Source: Fabrea salina (lineage: Eukaryota > Ciliophora > Heterotrichea > Heterotrichida > Fabreidae). Taken from it: a stretch of 64,000 nucleotides of DNA. Shown here one piece after another: positions 15,897 through 26,100 of this stretch (within the stretch, counting starts at the first letter, position 1; each line of letters opens with the position of its first letter). The notes beneath the pieces are model-generated. The model was not told the origin of the DNA. It did not search any database and saw only the letters and a program-made list of their open reading frames with translations. Location: contig JALIHJ010000064.1 in the NCBI GenBank assembly GCA_022984795.1, forward strand, positions 1-64,000. Reading direction: 5' to 3'. Both the position numbers and the translations under genes were made by a program.

Positions 15897-18671
15897 ATGG
15901 CTAAGTTTGATCCTAGAAACAGAGAAACCGAGGAAATTCTGAGTTTCAGTGTGGGGTTCTTTTATGGAGAAAACAAGTTTGTGTCGGTACAAGAAGCACC
16001 TGGAACCTTTTACAAAGAAGGCAGATTTTTTTACGTTGAGTCTGGGTACGGACCAGGGCTACTTCCTTTCCACCCCAACCCAGAGACTCTGCCTAGTTAC
16101 TTTCAAAAAGGCCTTTTATTTAGGCTTTGCTTCAGTAACTTCAGAAAAGTGGTGAAGAGAGAGAATGCTTTCTACATAAAACTCAGGTCCAGACCTAGTT
16201 TTTATAAGCTCAAAGGAAGCTTTGACAAGGAAAAGTACTGGCACAAACACCCTAGTTTCATTGAGTCTTCTGGGGACCCACTGGTTCAAGACCTTTTGGT
16301 TCATTTTTACGCAGTAAAGTTGACTTTTAAAGCCCAACCAGTCAAGTTTTCTGAGTTTTTTGAAGAAAACTGTTCGAAAAGGCCTTTAGTGGAGGTTGAC
16401 TTTAAGGAATTCAGGGAACTTGACTTTTCTGAACTCAGGAAACTAAACTGGGACAAAAAGTACGCTGTGCTCTGCATGCTCACGCACAAGCTGATGAAGT
16501 TAGAAGACATTAACCAAGAAACAACAGCACTCCTGTTGAGTGAACCTAACGCTTCTTGCGTGCTTGACGAAATGCTCCAAAGCAACAAAGAGTTCACTCA
16601 GCAGAGTTTCCAAGAAATTAAGAACAGACAGAGGTATGTTGATGACTACTACAAAGACAAGTACAGAAAAGTAGTGTTGACCTCTTCTAGCTTGGTGTTT
16701 AAGTCGCCTTACTTAGACTCAGGGAACAGAATCACTAGGAATTACAAAGGATTCAAGAACCACTTTATGAGACTGAACATGGCTGATGAAAACTTAGAAA
16801 GGGCTATTTGGTCCAACTCTAGTGAAATTCTGCAGCGCTTTAAAAACTACTTAAAGTGCTTTGACGTGTTTGGAACTAGTTTTGAGTTCCTTGGTTTTTC
16901 TTCTAGTCAAATGCGTGGGCATTCTTGTTGGATGTTGAGTTCAGACCACTCAGTTTCGGCAGAGTCAATCAGACTAAAAGCAGGCAACTTTTCTGAAATT
17001 AAAAACGTTTCTAAGTTTGCAGCGAGACTTGGGTTGTGCTTTACAAGCACAGTAAAAGCAACTGAAGTAGAGAGTGTTGTTGAAGAACCTGACATCACAA
17101 GAAATAACTACGTATTCAGTGACGGCATTGGAAAAATATCGGAAAGGGTACTAAATAGGATCAAAGCAAGCATGAACCTGGAAAAAGAAGTCTGTGCTTT
17201 TCAAATACGTTTTGGAGGGTGCAAAGGAGTAGTAGCCTTAGACCCTTCTTTGAAGTCAGACATTGCTATAAGGCCTTCAATGACTAAGTTTAAGTCTGAA
17301 GACAGGGCAATAGAAGTTTGCAACTCTGCAAACTACAACAAAGCCTTTTTGAACAGACAAATAATACTGCTGCTTTCTGGACTAGAAGTCGATGATACGG
17401 TGTTTTTAGAATTGCAGCAAAGAATGGACAACAGTCTGCAAAGTTGCTTGTCGGACGAAACCAAAGCTCTAGAAATACTAGAAAATTACTCTACTCAGCA
17501 CAAACTTGAGCCTGTTGTAGAGTTACTGAAAAAAGGATTCAGACTTAGACAAGAAGAGTTTGTTTACAGAACCATGGAAAGCCTTTATAAAAGGTGCTCT
17601 CAGGAACTCAGAGAAAAAGCCCACATTTTTGCCCCTGAGTCTGGACTGTTGATGGGAGTGCTTGATGAATACGGAGTTCTGGAGTATGGGGAAGTGTTTG
17701 TTAGAATAGCTTATAAACAAGAAAATAGAATAATTCAAGGAAAAGTAATAGTGACTAAGAACCCTTGCCTGCACCCAGGAGACATCAGAGTCCTAGAAGC
17801 AGTGGACAGGCCAGAACTGCACCACTTAGTAAACGTAGTTGTTTTTCCTCAAAAAGGAGAAAGACCACACCCTGACGAAATTTCAGGTTCAGACCTAGAC
17901 GGGGACTTGTACTTCGTTAGTTGGAACCCGGGCTTTTTGCCTAGGATAGAGAATTACCCACCTATGGACTACGCAGCTGAACCAGAGAAAAAAAAGGAAA
18001 GCATAAGTATAGAGGATGTTATTGACTTCTTTGCAGACTACATGGAAAACGAGAACTTAGGAGTTATATGCAACGCGCACTTAGCCAACGCTGACCAAAA
18101 AGGAGTGTTCCACTCAGACTGTCTAGAGCTAGCAAAACTAAGCTCAGTTTCAGTAGACTACCCCAAAACAGGAGTTAAAGCAGTTATGAGACCTGAATTA
18201 AAGCCTAAAGAGTACCCTGACTTTATGCAGAAAGCCAACTCCTATTCCTCTGAAGGCATTCTGGGCAAGCTCTTCAGAGAAGCTAGTCAAGCAAACCCCC
18301 TTGGGGAAATAAACTTCTCAGTTAACCAAGAGTTTTTAGTTGAAGGCCGAGAAAAGTACAGAACTATGAGTGAAAGACTATACAACAACTACTCCAAAGA
18401 AATCAGAAACATTCTGACTAACTTCAACATCGAAAGTGAGTTCGACCTGTTTACTGGGTACGTAAACACTTCTAAGGAAACTTGGAAGTACGAAGTCCGG
18501 GAAAAGACAGGCAGACTTCTGTCTAAAATCAAAAACAAAGTTAAGTGGGAAGTTTCGAAAGTATCTGAAGAAGAGAGGAAAAAACTAGTTTCAGCAATGT
18601 ACGAGTTAGCTTACACTGAGAAAACCAGGTTTATTTCGTTTCCCTGGACGGTTTATGAGTACCTAATCTGA
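15897..18671 (+). CDS. Cellular RNA-dependent RNA polymerase (RDR/QDE-1 family)
   Basis: 924 residues, ATG at 15897 in an A-rich context, TGA stop. The catalytic double-psi beta-barrel is clear: SDGIGKIS near 410, FQIRFGGCKGVVALDP, GVLDEYGVLEYGEVFV, and the metal-binding DLDGD at 666-670 within SGSDLDGDLYFVSWNP. All three Asp are kept, so it should be active. These enzymes copy single-stranded RNA into double-stranded RNA that Dicer cuts into siRNA. In ciliates they feed silencing and scan-RNA pathways, and RNA interference works well in Stentor. No Dicer or Argonaute gene is in the window. It follows the RBR ligase on the same strand; no functional link is implied. Confidence 0.96.
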   Translation: MAKFDPRNRETEEILSFSVGFFYGENKFVSVQEAPGTFYKEGRFFYVESGYGPGLLPFHPNPETLPSYFQKGLLFRLCFSNFRKVVKRENAFYIKLRSRPSFYKLKGSFDKEKYWHKHPSFIESSGDPLVQDLLVHFYAVKLTFKAQPVKFSEFFEENCSKRPLVEVDFKEFRELDFSELRKLNWDKKYAVLCMLTHKLMKLEDINQETTALLLSEPNASCVLDEMLQSNKEFTQQSFQEIKNRQRYVDDYYKDKYRKVVLTSSSLVFKSPYLDSGNRITRNYKGFKNHFMRLNMADENLERAIWSNSSEILQRFKNYLKCFDVFGTSFEFLGFSSSQMRGHSCWMLSSDHSVSAESIRLKAGNFSEIKNVSKFAARLGLCFTSTVKATEVESVVEEPDITRNNYVFSDGIGKISERVLNRIKASMNLEKEVCAFQIRFGGCKGVVALDPSLKSDIAIRPSMTKFKSEDRAIEVCNSANYNKAFLNRQIILLLSGLEVDDTVFLELQQRMDNSLQSCLSDETKALEILENYSTQHKLEPVVELLKKGFRLRQEEFVYRTMESLYKRCSQELREKAHIFAPESGLLMGVLDEYGVLEYGEVFVRIAYKQENRIIQGKVIVTKNPCLHPGDIRVLEAVDRPELHHLVNVVVFPQKGERPHPDEISGSDLDGDLYFVSWNPGFLPRIENYPPMDYAAEPEKKKESISIEDVIDFFADYMENENLGVICNAHLANADQKGVFHSDCLELAKLSSVSVDYPKTGVKAVMRPELKPKEYPDFMQKANSYSSEGILGKLFREASQANPLGEINFSVNQEFLVEGREKYRTMSERLYNNYSKEIRNILTNFNIESEFDLFTGYVNTSKETWKYEVREKTGRLLSKIKNKVKWEVSKVSEEERKKLVSAMYELAYTEKTRFISFPWTVYEYLI

Positions 18672-18677
18672 ATTAAG

Positions 18678-18750
18678 TAAAGCCAGTTAAACTAATGGTA
18701 GAGCTTGCTTAGCATGCAAGAGGCACTGGGATTGATGCCCAGTTCTTCCA
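18678..18750 (+). pseudogene. tRNA-Ala(AGC)-like sequence with defective 5' half
   Basis: The 3' two-thirds fit tRNA-Ala well. The anticodon arm is CTTGC-TTAGCAT-GCAAG (18704-18720, anticodon AGC), the variable loop AGGCA, the T arm CTGGG-ATTGATG-CCCAG (18726-18742), then TTCTTCC plus discriminator A, directly followed by TTTT, a Pol III stop. ATGGTAGAG before the anticodon arm fits a D loop. However, no GGAAGAA lies upstream to pair with TTCTTCC, the D stem does not close, and the D/anticodon junction is about two bases short. It is probably a tRNA pseudogene or a tRNA-derived Pol III RNA. Confidence 0.5.
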
Positions 18751-18770
18751 TTTTATACTCTTATAAGTTA

Positions 18771-21080
18771 TTAAAAATCTGGTTCGTTAGGGCCTTTGGC
18801 AAAAGTCACAGTTTGGTTTCTGGGAGTGTGAGAAAACAACCTGCCCCCTCCTCCTCCTCTGATTGTTTTCTTGATTTTAGTGGAGACTGGGAACCCTGGG
18901 CCTAGTGTTGCTCTGTTTGAGCTGAAACTAGGCTGGAAGGAGAGCCTTTCGTCCTTCAAGACATTGATTTCGTGTTCGAGTTTCATGTTGAGTTCTTTTT
19001 GTTTCTTAAGTTGTTCTTCTAGGTTTTTGTTGCGTTCGTTGAGTCTTTGGATCTTTCTTTCGTTGACTTGTTTGTCGACCTTAAGCATTGACTTTTGGGA
19101 CACGAGTTGGTGGTACATCAGAGTGAGTTGTTCTAAGTTCCTTTCGAGGGTGTCTGTTTTCTTTTTGAGGTTCCTTTCTCCTTCAGACATGGTACTTTCT
19201 AGGTTTTTGTAGCTTTCTCTGGCTTCATCTAGTTCTATTTCCAAGCTAACTACTTTGTCCACTCGGTTTTGCAGGTCACGCAGTATAGCTCTTTTCTCTT
19301 CAACCCACTTTTCTCTTTCCTGTCTGACTATTTCTTCCCGCATTGAGTCTTTAATTTGGTTTAAGTCGTGGACTGAGCTTGAAAGGGATTCGTTGAGTTT
19401 TCTTTGTAGAGTTTCAACGTCCTTTTGGTACTCTGAGTTGCGGTTCCTTTCTTCTTCTAGTTCGGAGTTGAGTTCGTTGATTTTTTCTTCTGCTGATTGA
19501 AGGTTGCCTTGCCTGTTCATTTTGGCTTCTATTTGTAGCTGGTCGATTTCAACTGCTTTTTCGTTGAGTTTCTGCTCTAATTCTAGTTTGGTTTCGTTTA
19601 GTGAAGAGAGTTCTGACTCCAAGGACTCTTTAGTGAGTAGTAGCTTTTCGGACTGTTCTTCCCTTTGTTTGGCTTCGGTTTTGTACTTAATGACTTTTTC
19701 TTCAAGAGTGTAGTTTTTGTCGTTGACTTCTTGGACCTGGGATTTAATGGACTCGAGTTCTGCTTCTAGTTCGCTAAAGTCGTGTTTGAGTTTAGAGTGG
19801 GTTTCAACTTCTTCAGATAGTCGTTGTCTAGTGTCTTCGAGTTCTTGAATTACTTCGTCGTACTCGGACTCGTCTTTGTTGGACTCTTGGTCGTACTCTT
19901 CCTTTTTAGACTCTTCCACGTAGTCACTTGGCAGGGGTGCTCCTGCTCCCTTGAGTGCGTTTTCTAAACTTTTGATCCGGGTGTCTCGTTTGGAGATTTC
20001 TTCTTTGGCCTTAGCAAGCATTAACTTGAGTTCAGCAACTGTGTACTCTTTGTTGACTTTAGGTTTGTTTTTAATGGCTTTAGCTCTGATTCCAAACCTC
20101 AGAGTACTGATAGTTTCAGCTTCGTTGTAAGGAGAGGGAGAGCAAGTTACAATCAGTGAAGTTTTGGAATTACCTCCTAAAGAGTCCTGGAGCACCCTAG
20201 TAAGTTTAGAGTCTCTGTAAGGAACGTGGGAGGACTTGCCATCTGTGAGCGCGTTGATTACCTGCCCCAGAGTAGTTAGCGACTTGTTGATGTTTTTAGC
20301 TTCTTCAAGTCGTTTACCCGCAGCTCCAGTTTTAGAGATCTTTTCTGAACCAGCCAAGTCGACCAAGTAGAGTTTTCCGGTTTTGGCTGAGTAGTCCAGA
20401 GTGTTGCTTTGTGAAATCGTTAAAATGAAAAGAGAGTGGGACCTTGAAGAACCTGCGTTCATGTGGGTGTAAGCTACTTCTCTGTTGTCGGTGCCGATCC
20501 TCATTAACTCGTAAACTTCTTCTTCACTTGACACGTAGTTTTCAGTTAAGTCTGCAATGTAAACTCCGCGGGTTTTGTCTTCGTGGACCTTCAAGTTGTC
20601 TTTTGAAGGGTCAAGCAAGTCTTTAATCTTTTCAAGGTAAATCTCGGCGTAGGCAACTTTTACGGTGAATTCTACGTGCTCGTCTGAGTTGGCTATTTGG
20701 TCAAAGATCTTAGTGACCATGCGGGGGATGATTCCCATGAGTTGAGGGTCTTCGATGCTGGCTCCACTCATAGTGAAGGTTTTCCCTGAAGAAGTTTGTC
20801 CGTAAGCAAAGATTGTTCCATTGAACCCCTGCATAACGGCTTCAGCAATGGGTTTGCCTGCTACTTCATAGACGTCTTTTTGTTCGCACTGTGGAGGAAA
20901 AACCCAGTCGTAGTTGAATCTCATAGGTCCTGAAACATCATTGCTTGGATTAATTACTACAGTTTTGTTTTCTTCAAAAGTTGCGCATATGTTGTTGGAT
21001 AGTTGGGTTTCTTTTTCATTCAGAGGTCTGAAACGGCACACAACTCTGATGTTGCCTGGGGCATCCTCTTGTGTTGCCAT
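18771..21080 (-). CDS. Kinesin-1-like heavy chain
   Basis: 769 residues, ATG at 21080. The N-terminal motor (10-345) has P-loop GQTSSGKT (94-101), switch I NAGSSRSH (208-215), switch II DLAGSE (241-246) and the kinesin-1-like run NINKSLTTLGQVINAL. A neck linker and coiled coil follow (about 350-720). The tail has VSTKIKKTIRGGGGGR (from about 732), like the autoinhibitory IAK region and Gly-rich end of fungal kinesin-1. It should be a plus-end-directed dimeric transport motor. At 769 residues it is shorter than animal KIF5 (about 960), with less stalk; no light-chain binding heptads can be named. The dynamin-like gene ends 38 nt upstream on the same strand. The tRNA-like sequence lies just past its stop. 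Confidence 0.93.
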   Translation of the reverse strand: MATQEDAPGNIRVVCRFRPLNEKETQLSNNICATFEENKTVVINPSNDVSGPMRFNYDWVFPPQCEQKDVYEVAGKPIAEAVMQGFNGTIFAYGQTSSGKTFTMSGASIEDPQLMGIIPRMVTKIFDQIANSDEHVEFTVKVAYAEIYLEKIKDLLDPSKDNLKVHEDKTRGVYIADLTENYVSSEEEVYELMRIGTDNREVAYTHMNAGSSRSHSLFILTISQSNTLDYSAKTGKLYLVDLAGSEKISKTGAAGKRLEEAKNINKSLTTLGQVINALTDGKSSHVPYRDSKLTRVLQDSLGGNSKTSLIVTCSPSPYNEAETISTLRFGIRAKAIKNKPKVNKEYTVAELKLMLAKAKEEISKRDTRIKSLENALKGAGAPLPSDYVEESKKEEYDQESNKDESEYDEVIQELEDTRQRLSEEVETHSKLKHDFSELEAELESIKSQVQEVNDKNYTLEEKVIKYKTEAKQREEQSEKLLLTKESLESELSSLNETKLELEQKLNEKAVEIDQLQIEAKMNRQGNLQSAEEKINELNSELEEERNRNSEYQKDVETLQRKLNESLSSSVHDLNQIKDSMREEIVRQEREKWVEEKRAILRDLQNRVDKVVSLEIELDEARESYKNLESTMSEGERNLKKKTDTLERNLEQLTLMYHQLVSQKSMLKVDKQVNERKIQRLNERNKNLEEQLKKQKELNMKLEHEINVLKDERLSFQPSFSSNRATLGPGFPVSTKIKKTIRGGGGGRLFSHTPRNQTVTFAKGPNEPDF

Positions 21081-21118
21081 TTTATTAAATTTGACTTTAT
21101 GAAGTTCTTAAATACTTA

Positions 21119-23071
21119 TTAAAAGAGTGAAGAACCGTTGGACTCAGTAGGCTTTTGTTTGAGTTCTTCTTCTTGTTTTTTAATTTCTTTTTCGTAACTC
21201 TCAGCTTCACTGGCCATCTGGGGGTCGTGTTTAAGTATTTTTTCAGCCTTCCTCAGCGTTTCTAGTTGCTTCTTCAGCATTTCCCTTTCTTTAGTTATAT
21301 GCGAGGGTTCTGACAAGTGAGTTAGTAAGTTTTCGTTCAGGTTGATCTTTTTGTACATTTCTAGTTGCATTTTGTCCATTGAACTCCTAACTAAAAAGTA
21401 ACCAATTGTCCTGGGAATAGTGTCCCTCACGTTCCTCACCACTATTCTGAAGTAACTGTCAATCCTGCTTTTAATCTCTTCTAAAAAGATCTCCCGTGAG
21501 TTCTTAGGTTTCTTTTCAGTAGCCTTAGGAACTATTTCAGTGCGCTGGGCTAAGTAGTCATAGTCATTAGTAAAGATGTAACTTTCTTCAGCTTCAATGA
21601 TGCTTTCTACGATCTGTCTGCAGTTTTCTTTTTCTGAAAAAAGCACTTGTGAAGCTATTTCTGACATCTCTCCAACTAATGAAGGGAACCTGTAAAAGAT
21701 CCTTTCAATGATTTTGTGGGACAGCTGTTCTAGGTAACTGTGCACGTCTGCCAAACAGTCCAAAACTGGGTCTTTAAGTTTCTCTAGTTGAGGATGCAGC
21801 AAAAAGATAAACACGTCCACTGAAGGAAACCCTGGAATGCTGTCTCCTTCGTGCCGGGACATGGCTTCTTGAATTTGTTCTTTGGAAAACTCTTCAGTGA
21901 CTTCGAAGTTCCCTGAAAACTCATGCAGCAGGTTTTTGAAGTGGTTCTTAATCACAGCTCCTCCAGCTAGGTCCTTCGTAACTCTTGAAGACTTGCGCCG
22001 GTCAAACTTGCCCTTGATGCTGTTTTTGTAAATCTCACAGAAGTCAGTAACTAAGTTCCACAGCAACTGGAACTTAAACTTAGGGTCTTGGGGAGTGCTT
22101 GGACCCAGTTGTTTCAGTCTGTCGTCGCAGTCCTTAATTCTGTTTAGGGTTTCTTTAAGAATTTCGGGCAAAAAGTGCTTGATGTGGTTAAACAGGACTT
22201 TAGTGAGTTTCTGAGTCAAAATTTCAGTTCCAAGGTACCCAGGAGGCATGGTGGAGTACACAGGGTGGTTCGAAAAGAACTGTTTTTCTTCTTCTAAAGC
22301 TTTTTTAACGTCCACGTTAGTAACTATGTCTTGCTGGGACCTGTTTTTGACTCCTACATAGCCTAGTCTCAAGCTGACTTCTTGACCCATAATGACTTTG
22401 CGGGCGTCGGTGCCTCTGTCCATTATGTCGATCTTGGTAACTACTCCAAGTGTTCTAATTCCAGCTTTGTCTACTTTCCTGGCCATCAATAGTCCTTCAC
22501 TGGTTGAAATGTCTGTGTTGGCTGGACACACACACAAAATGACAGTCCTTGGGTCAGAAATGTACCTGTAAGCCATTTCTTTGGTGATCTTTTCTATGTT
22601 CTGTGGCTGGTCGCCAACAGGTATGCGAGTGATTCCTGGAAGGTCAATAAGGGTTAAGTCAGGGCAAGTGGCAGAGTAGATAGTTAGGATGATGGGCTGG
22701 TCAATGATGTTTTTGTTCTTGCCAGTGACTTCTTCCGTAAGTCTTTCAATGGTGCTTCTGACTTCTTCAAAGTCTTCGAACTTCTTGTTGATTTCTTCGA
22801 ACTCTGCCCAAGGCTTTGTTTCAGAAGGCGAGTGAACCAAACGCAACTCAAGAGGACGCCTAGTACAGACTCCTTCTCCTCTGGGCAAGAAATTCAGTCC
22901 TACTATTGACTCTAAAACTGAACTCTTTCCGGATGACTGGACTCCAAGAGTAACTATTCTTGGAAGTCTTATGTATTTCTGGAGTCCTGCATCTCGCAAG
23001 TGGTCAACTAAGGTGACCAGTGCCCTTAAGTTAGAGTAAAAGTTCCCTGCAAAGTTACTTTCGTCTTCCAT
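21119..23071 (-). CDS. Dynamin-related GTPase
   Basis: 650 residues, ATG at 23071. GTPase motifs are all present: G1 GVQSSGKS (43-50), G2 Thr70 in GVCTRRP, G3 DLPG (143-146) and G4 TKID (212-215). The middle/stalk domain follows (about 290-500), then a disordered insert near 510-530 and a GTPase effector region (about 535-620). There is no PH domain or proline-rich tail, as in the Dnm1/Drp1/Vps1 branch that divides mitochondria and peroxisomes or acts in vesicle traffic. Ciliates have expanded this family, so the exact role cannot be read from sequence. It diverges from the CFAP57-like gene over 36 bp and precedes kinesin by 38 nt. Confidence 0.95.
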   Translation of the reverse strand: MEDESNFAGNFYSNLRALVTLVDHLRDAGLQKYIRLPRIVTLGVQSSGKSSVLESIVGLNFLPRGEGVCTRRPLELRLVHSPSETKPWAEFEEINKKFEDFEEVRSTIERLTEEVTGKNKNIIDQPIILTIYSATCPDLTLIDLPGITRIPVGDQPQNIEKITKEMAYRYISDPRTVILCVCPANTDISTSEGLLMARKVDKAGIRTLGVVTKIDIMDRGTDARKVIMGQEVSLRLGYVGVKNRSQQDIVTNVDVKKALEEEKQFFSNHPVYSTMPPGYLGTEILTQKLTKVLFNHIKHFLPEILKETLNRIKDCDDRLKQLGPSTPQDPKFKFQLLWNLVTDFCEIYKNSIKGKFDRRKSSRVTKDLAGGAVIKNHFKNLLHEFSGNFEVTEEFSKEQIQEAMSRHEGDSIPGFPSVDVFIFLLHPQLEKLKDPVLDCLADVHSYLEQLSHKIIERIFYRFPSLVGEMSEIASQVLFSEKENCRQIVESIIEAEESYIFTNDYDYLAQRTEIVPKATEKKPKNSREIFLEEIKSRIDSYFRIVVRNVRDTIPRTIGYFLVRSSMDKMQLEMYKKINLNENLLTHLSEPSHITKEREMLKKQLETLRKAEKILKHDPQMASEAESYEKEIKKQEEELKQKPTESNGSSLF

Positions 23072-23107
23072 TTATTTCAACTACTCTATTAAAAAACTTT
23101 AAGTTCA
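23072..23107. promoter_or_regulatory. 36-bp divergent promoter (dynamin-like / CFAP57-like)
   Basis: Start codons of two long divergent genes are separated by 36 AT-rich bases (TATTAAAAAACTTTAAG). This is too short for separate classical promoters, so a shared bidirectional start region or starts inside the coding sequence are implied. Confidence 0.5.
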
Positions 23108-26100
23108 ATGCTTAAAAACCAGTTCCCAGCTATGTACGGACCTAACCAAGAGGTCATTAGGGGAGCAGAGTTGTCTACCAAAGCAATTTTGGGCTTCATT
23201 CACTCTCCTATTGCTCACTCTTTCCAATTCAATTCAGATTCTACTTTAATTTACCCCTGCGAAGCACACCTTGCGGTTGTAGATGTAGTTTCAAAGGAGT
23301 TTTTGTGCATTCCTAGACAAAAACCCCAAGCTAAACTTACTTGTCTAAAAGTAAACAACCAAAACAAAACCCAAACTACCCTTGTTGCAGAGACTCACAA
23401 TGCTGAAAGTGTGCTTTACATTCAAACAGTTGAGTGTGTGTGGGCTTTGTCGCATAAGCACTTGCCTCTCAAAGAGGTCATAACTAAAGCTTTTTTGGAT
23501 GGCTCGATGTGCTACACAATGACCCAGCACACACTTTCAGTTTGGCAACTAGAGTCTCAAGACTTAGTGACTCACGAAAAACTGCCTGAAGGTTGCTTGT
23601 CTGTAGAACTTAAGCCAAGCAAGCAAGTGTTAGTCTGGGGAAGCAACTGCTTGAAACTCTGGGAACTCCTAGGAGAGGAGTTACAAGAAACCCAAAGCAT
23701 TGAAGATGTAAGTCCAGTAGACCTTAAACTGCACCCTAGTCAAACTGATAAGTTTATAGTGCTAACAAACCAAAGCCAGTTACTTGTGTTTGAAAAGTTT
23801 CAAGTGAAAAATAGGGTTGATGTTTTGCAAGGAGCAAGTTGCTTGGTAATGGGTTCAGAAGAGTGTCTTGTGTGTGGGGGTTTGAGAATCCAAGTTTACT
23901 TTATAGACGAAAACTTAAACTTTGACTTGAAAAAAGAATTAGAAATTCCAAAAGAGTCTGGAAGCATACTAGAAGGCTCTTACTCGCCCAACGAAGCCAA
24001 AGCAGTGCTTACTGTTTACTCAGACGAACTTCACCCTTATTTGTTTGACAGCTTAAGTGGCAGTGTAGACTCAGTATTTGGAAGTGGGTTTCCTAAAGGA
24101 AAAATTCAAGACTTGGCTTTAGCAACTCAGAGAGAAATAGTTTGTGCAGTAACTAAGGACCGAACTCTAAAGATGTGGGGGTACTTCCAAGGCTGGAAGT
24201 GCTCAGCTGCACACAAACTGCTTGTTGAACCCAGGTGCATTGCGGTGCACCCTAGTGGGTTCCAGATAACAGTGGGGTCAGAGTCAAGTGCCAAAGTGTT
24301 TTACTTCCTTCACGATAGCTTTTCAGTTGAGTTGATTGTTCCTAAAAGAGTTGAAGCAGCTGCTTACAACGAAGAAGGCAATGCACTAGCAATAGCACAA
24401 AACAACCAGATTGCAATTTACGACCCTTACACTCTAGAGATTTGCTTTACCTTGCAGAGCCACTCGGGGATTGTTAACCTTTTAAACTGGGAAAAAGACT
24501 TGCTGACTTCTGCTTGCTTGTACGGCAAAGTTACTGTGTGGAGGGTTTCGGAGGACTACGAAAAACTGATTGAGTCTGCAAACTTTTCAGGAGCTTTCAG
24601 AAGTATTTATTACGACAAAGACAAAGACTTAGTTATAGGAGTCAACGAAGACAAAGTACTGCGAATTTGGGGAGGAGCAGGAAGCAACTTAAAGTACCAA
24701 AGCAAAGAAACGGACTTAACTGCTATGTGTGTAAGTAAAAACCAAGAAATGGTGTTTCTGGGAACCTTTACAGGAGAGATCAGGGCAATGCTTTACCCAA
24801 AAGCCAAAGGAGAGTACTTGGTGGACGAGCCCCAGTTCATGCAGTGGAAAATCAACAATGTAGCAGTTACTTCACTTTACTTACTTGAAAATAGTATATT
24901 TGCAGCTTCAGGGTGCGAGTTGACCTTTTTGAAAGTGAAGTTCATAGAAGAAGGGGAGTGTAAAAGTATAGCAAGGGAAAGCAAAAGCAAGTGGCTGAAC
25001 TCCTACAGCCTAGTGACGAGTTCTTACTTAGAAATGCAAAAAGAAGAAATCCACCAAATAGGAGAAACAATCAAGTCCATAGAGTCAGACACCATCGACA
25101 TCGACGAAGAACAAAAGAACTTCACTAAAAAGTTCAACGAACTCAAAGAGTACTACGAAACCAAAATCAGGGAAGTAGACAACGAAATCAAGGACCTAGA
25201 AGCTTCAATTGAACAGAAACTAAAAACCAAAAGAGAAACCAAAGCCCAAAAAGAAAAACTCCACAGACAAAGACTCATCAAACAAAACGAAGAGTACAAT
25301 GCTAAACTGAAAGCAGAGTTCGACAAGTATGACAAACTGCAAACTGAAAAACAAGAAGAAATCCACAGAATCAACACTCAAAAAGAAGAACTCCAGAAAA
25401 TACAACAAGAAGTCCTAGAAAAAGCTAAGGAAGACTACGAACACCGCAAACTGAAAATAAAAGAAGCCATCCAGCAACTGTCTGAAGCCATCACCGAAAA
25501 CCAAAAACGCTTCTTGGAGATGAAGTCCCAAGTAACGAATGAGTACCAAACAATCAAACAAAAAGAACAGCATGAACTCAACAACGAAGTCCAAAAAGAA
25601 AAAAACCAAGGAAGGATCTGTGTAGGCAAGCAAACTCAGTTTGCTCGAGAAAACAGAAACTTAAACGAAGAACTGCAAACCCTCAAACAGAAGTCAGCTG
25701 AACTCATGGAAGCCAACAAAACTCTTGAACAAGAAAAGCACTTCATAGAAACTAGTTTGGTAGAACAAGAAAATGAACTTAAAAAACGCGAAGAAACCAT
25801 TCGGATCCAGGAAGCCAACATTGGAGAACTGCGGTCTCTGCACATACACTTGAAGAACTTTAGGTTTGTGCTCGACCAAAAAATCAAGTCTCTCAGAGAA
25901 GAACGCAAACCTATGGAAACTCACTTTGCTGAACTAAAAGACCACTTTGCCCAGCTAACTAACGAGCTACTTGAGGAACACAACACCCAAACTGAGTCCA
26001 CTCAGCTTCTAGAAACTCTCAAACAAAAACACCAAAAACTCACTCAAAAAAACAACTTCTTAAAGAAAGAAATGATCCAGTCAAAGGCTGACTTCAGAGA

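Noticed and set aside
18678-18750. Intact functional tRNA-Ala
   Set aside because: The 5' acceptor strand and D stem do not pair with the 3' side, so it is reported as a tRNA-like pseudogene.
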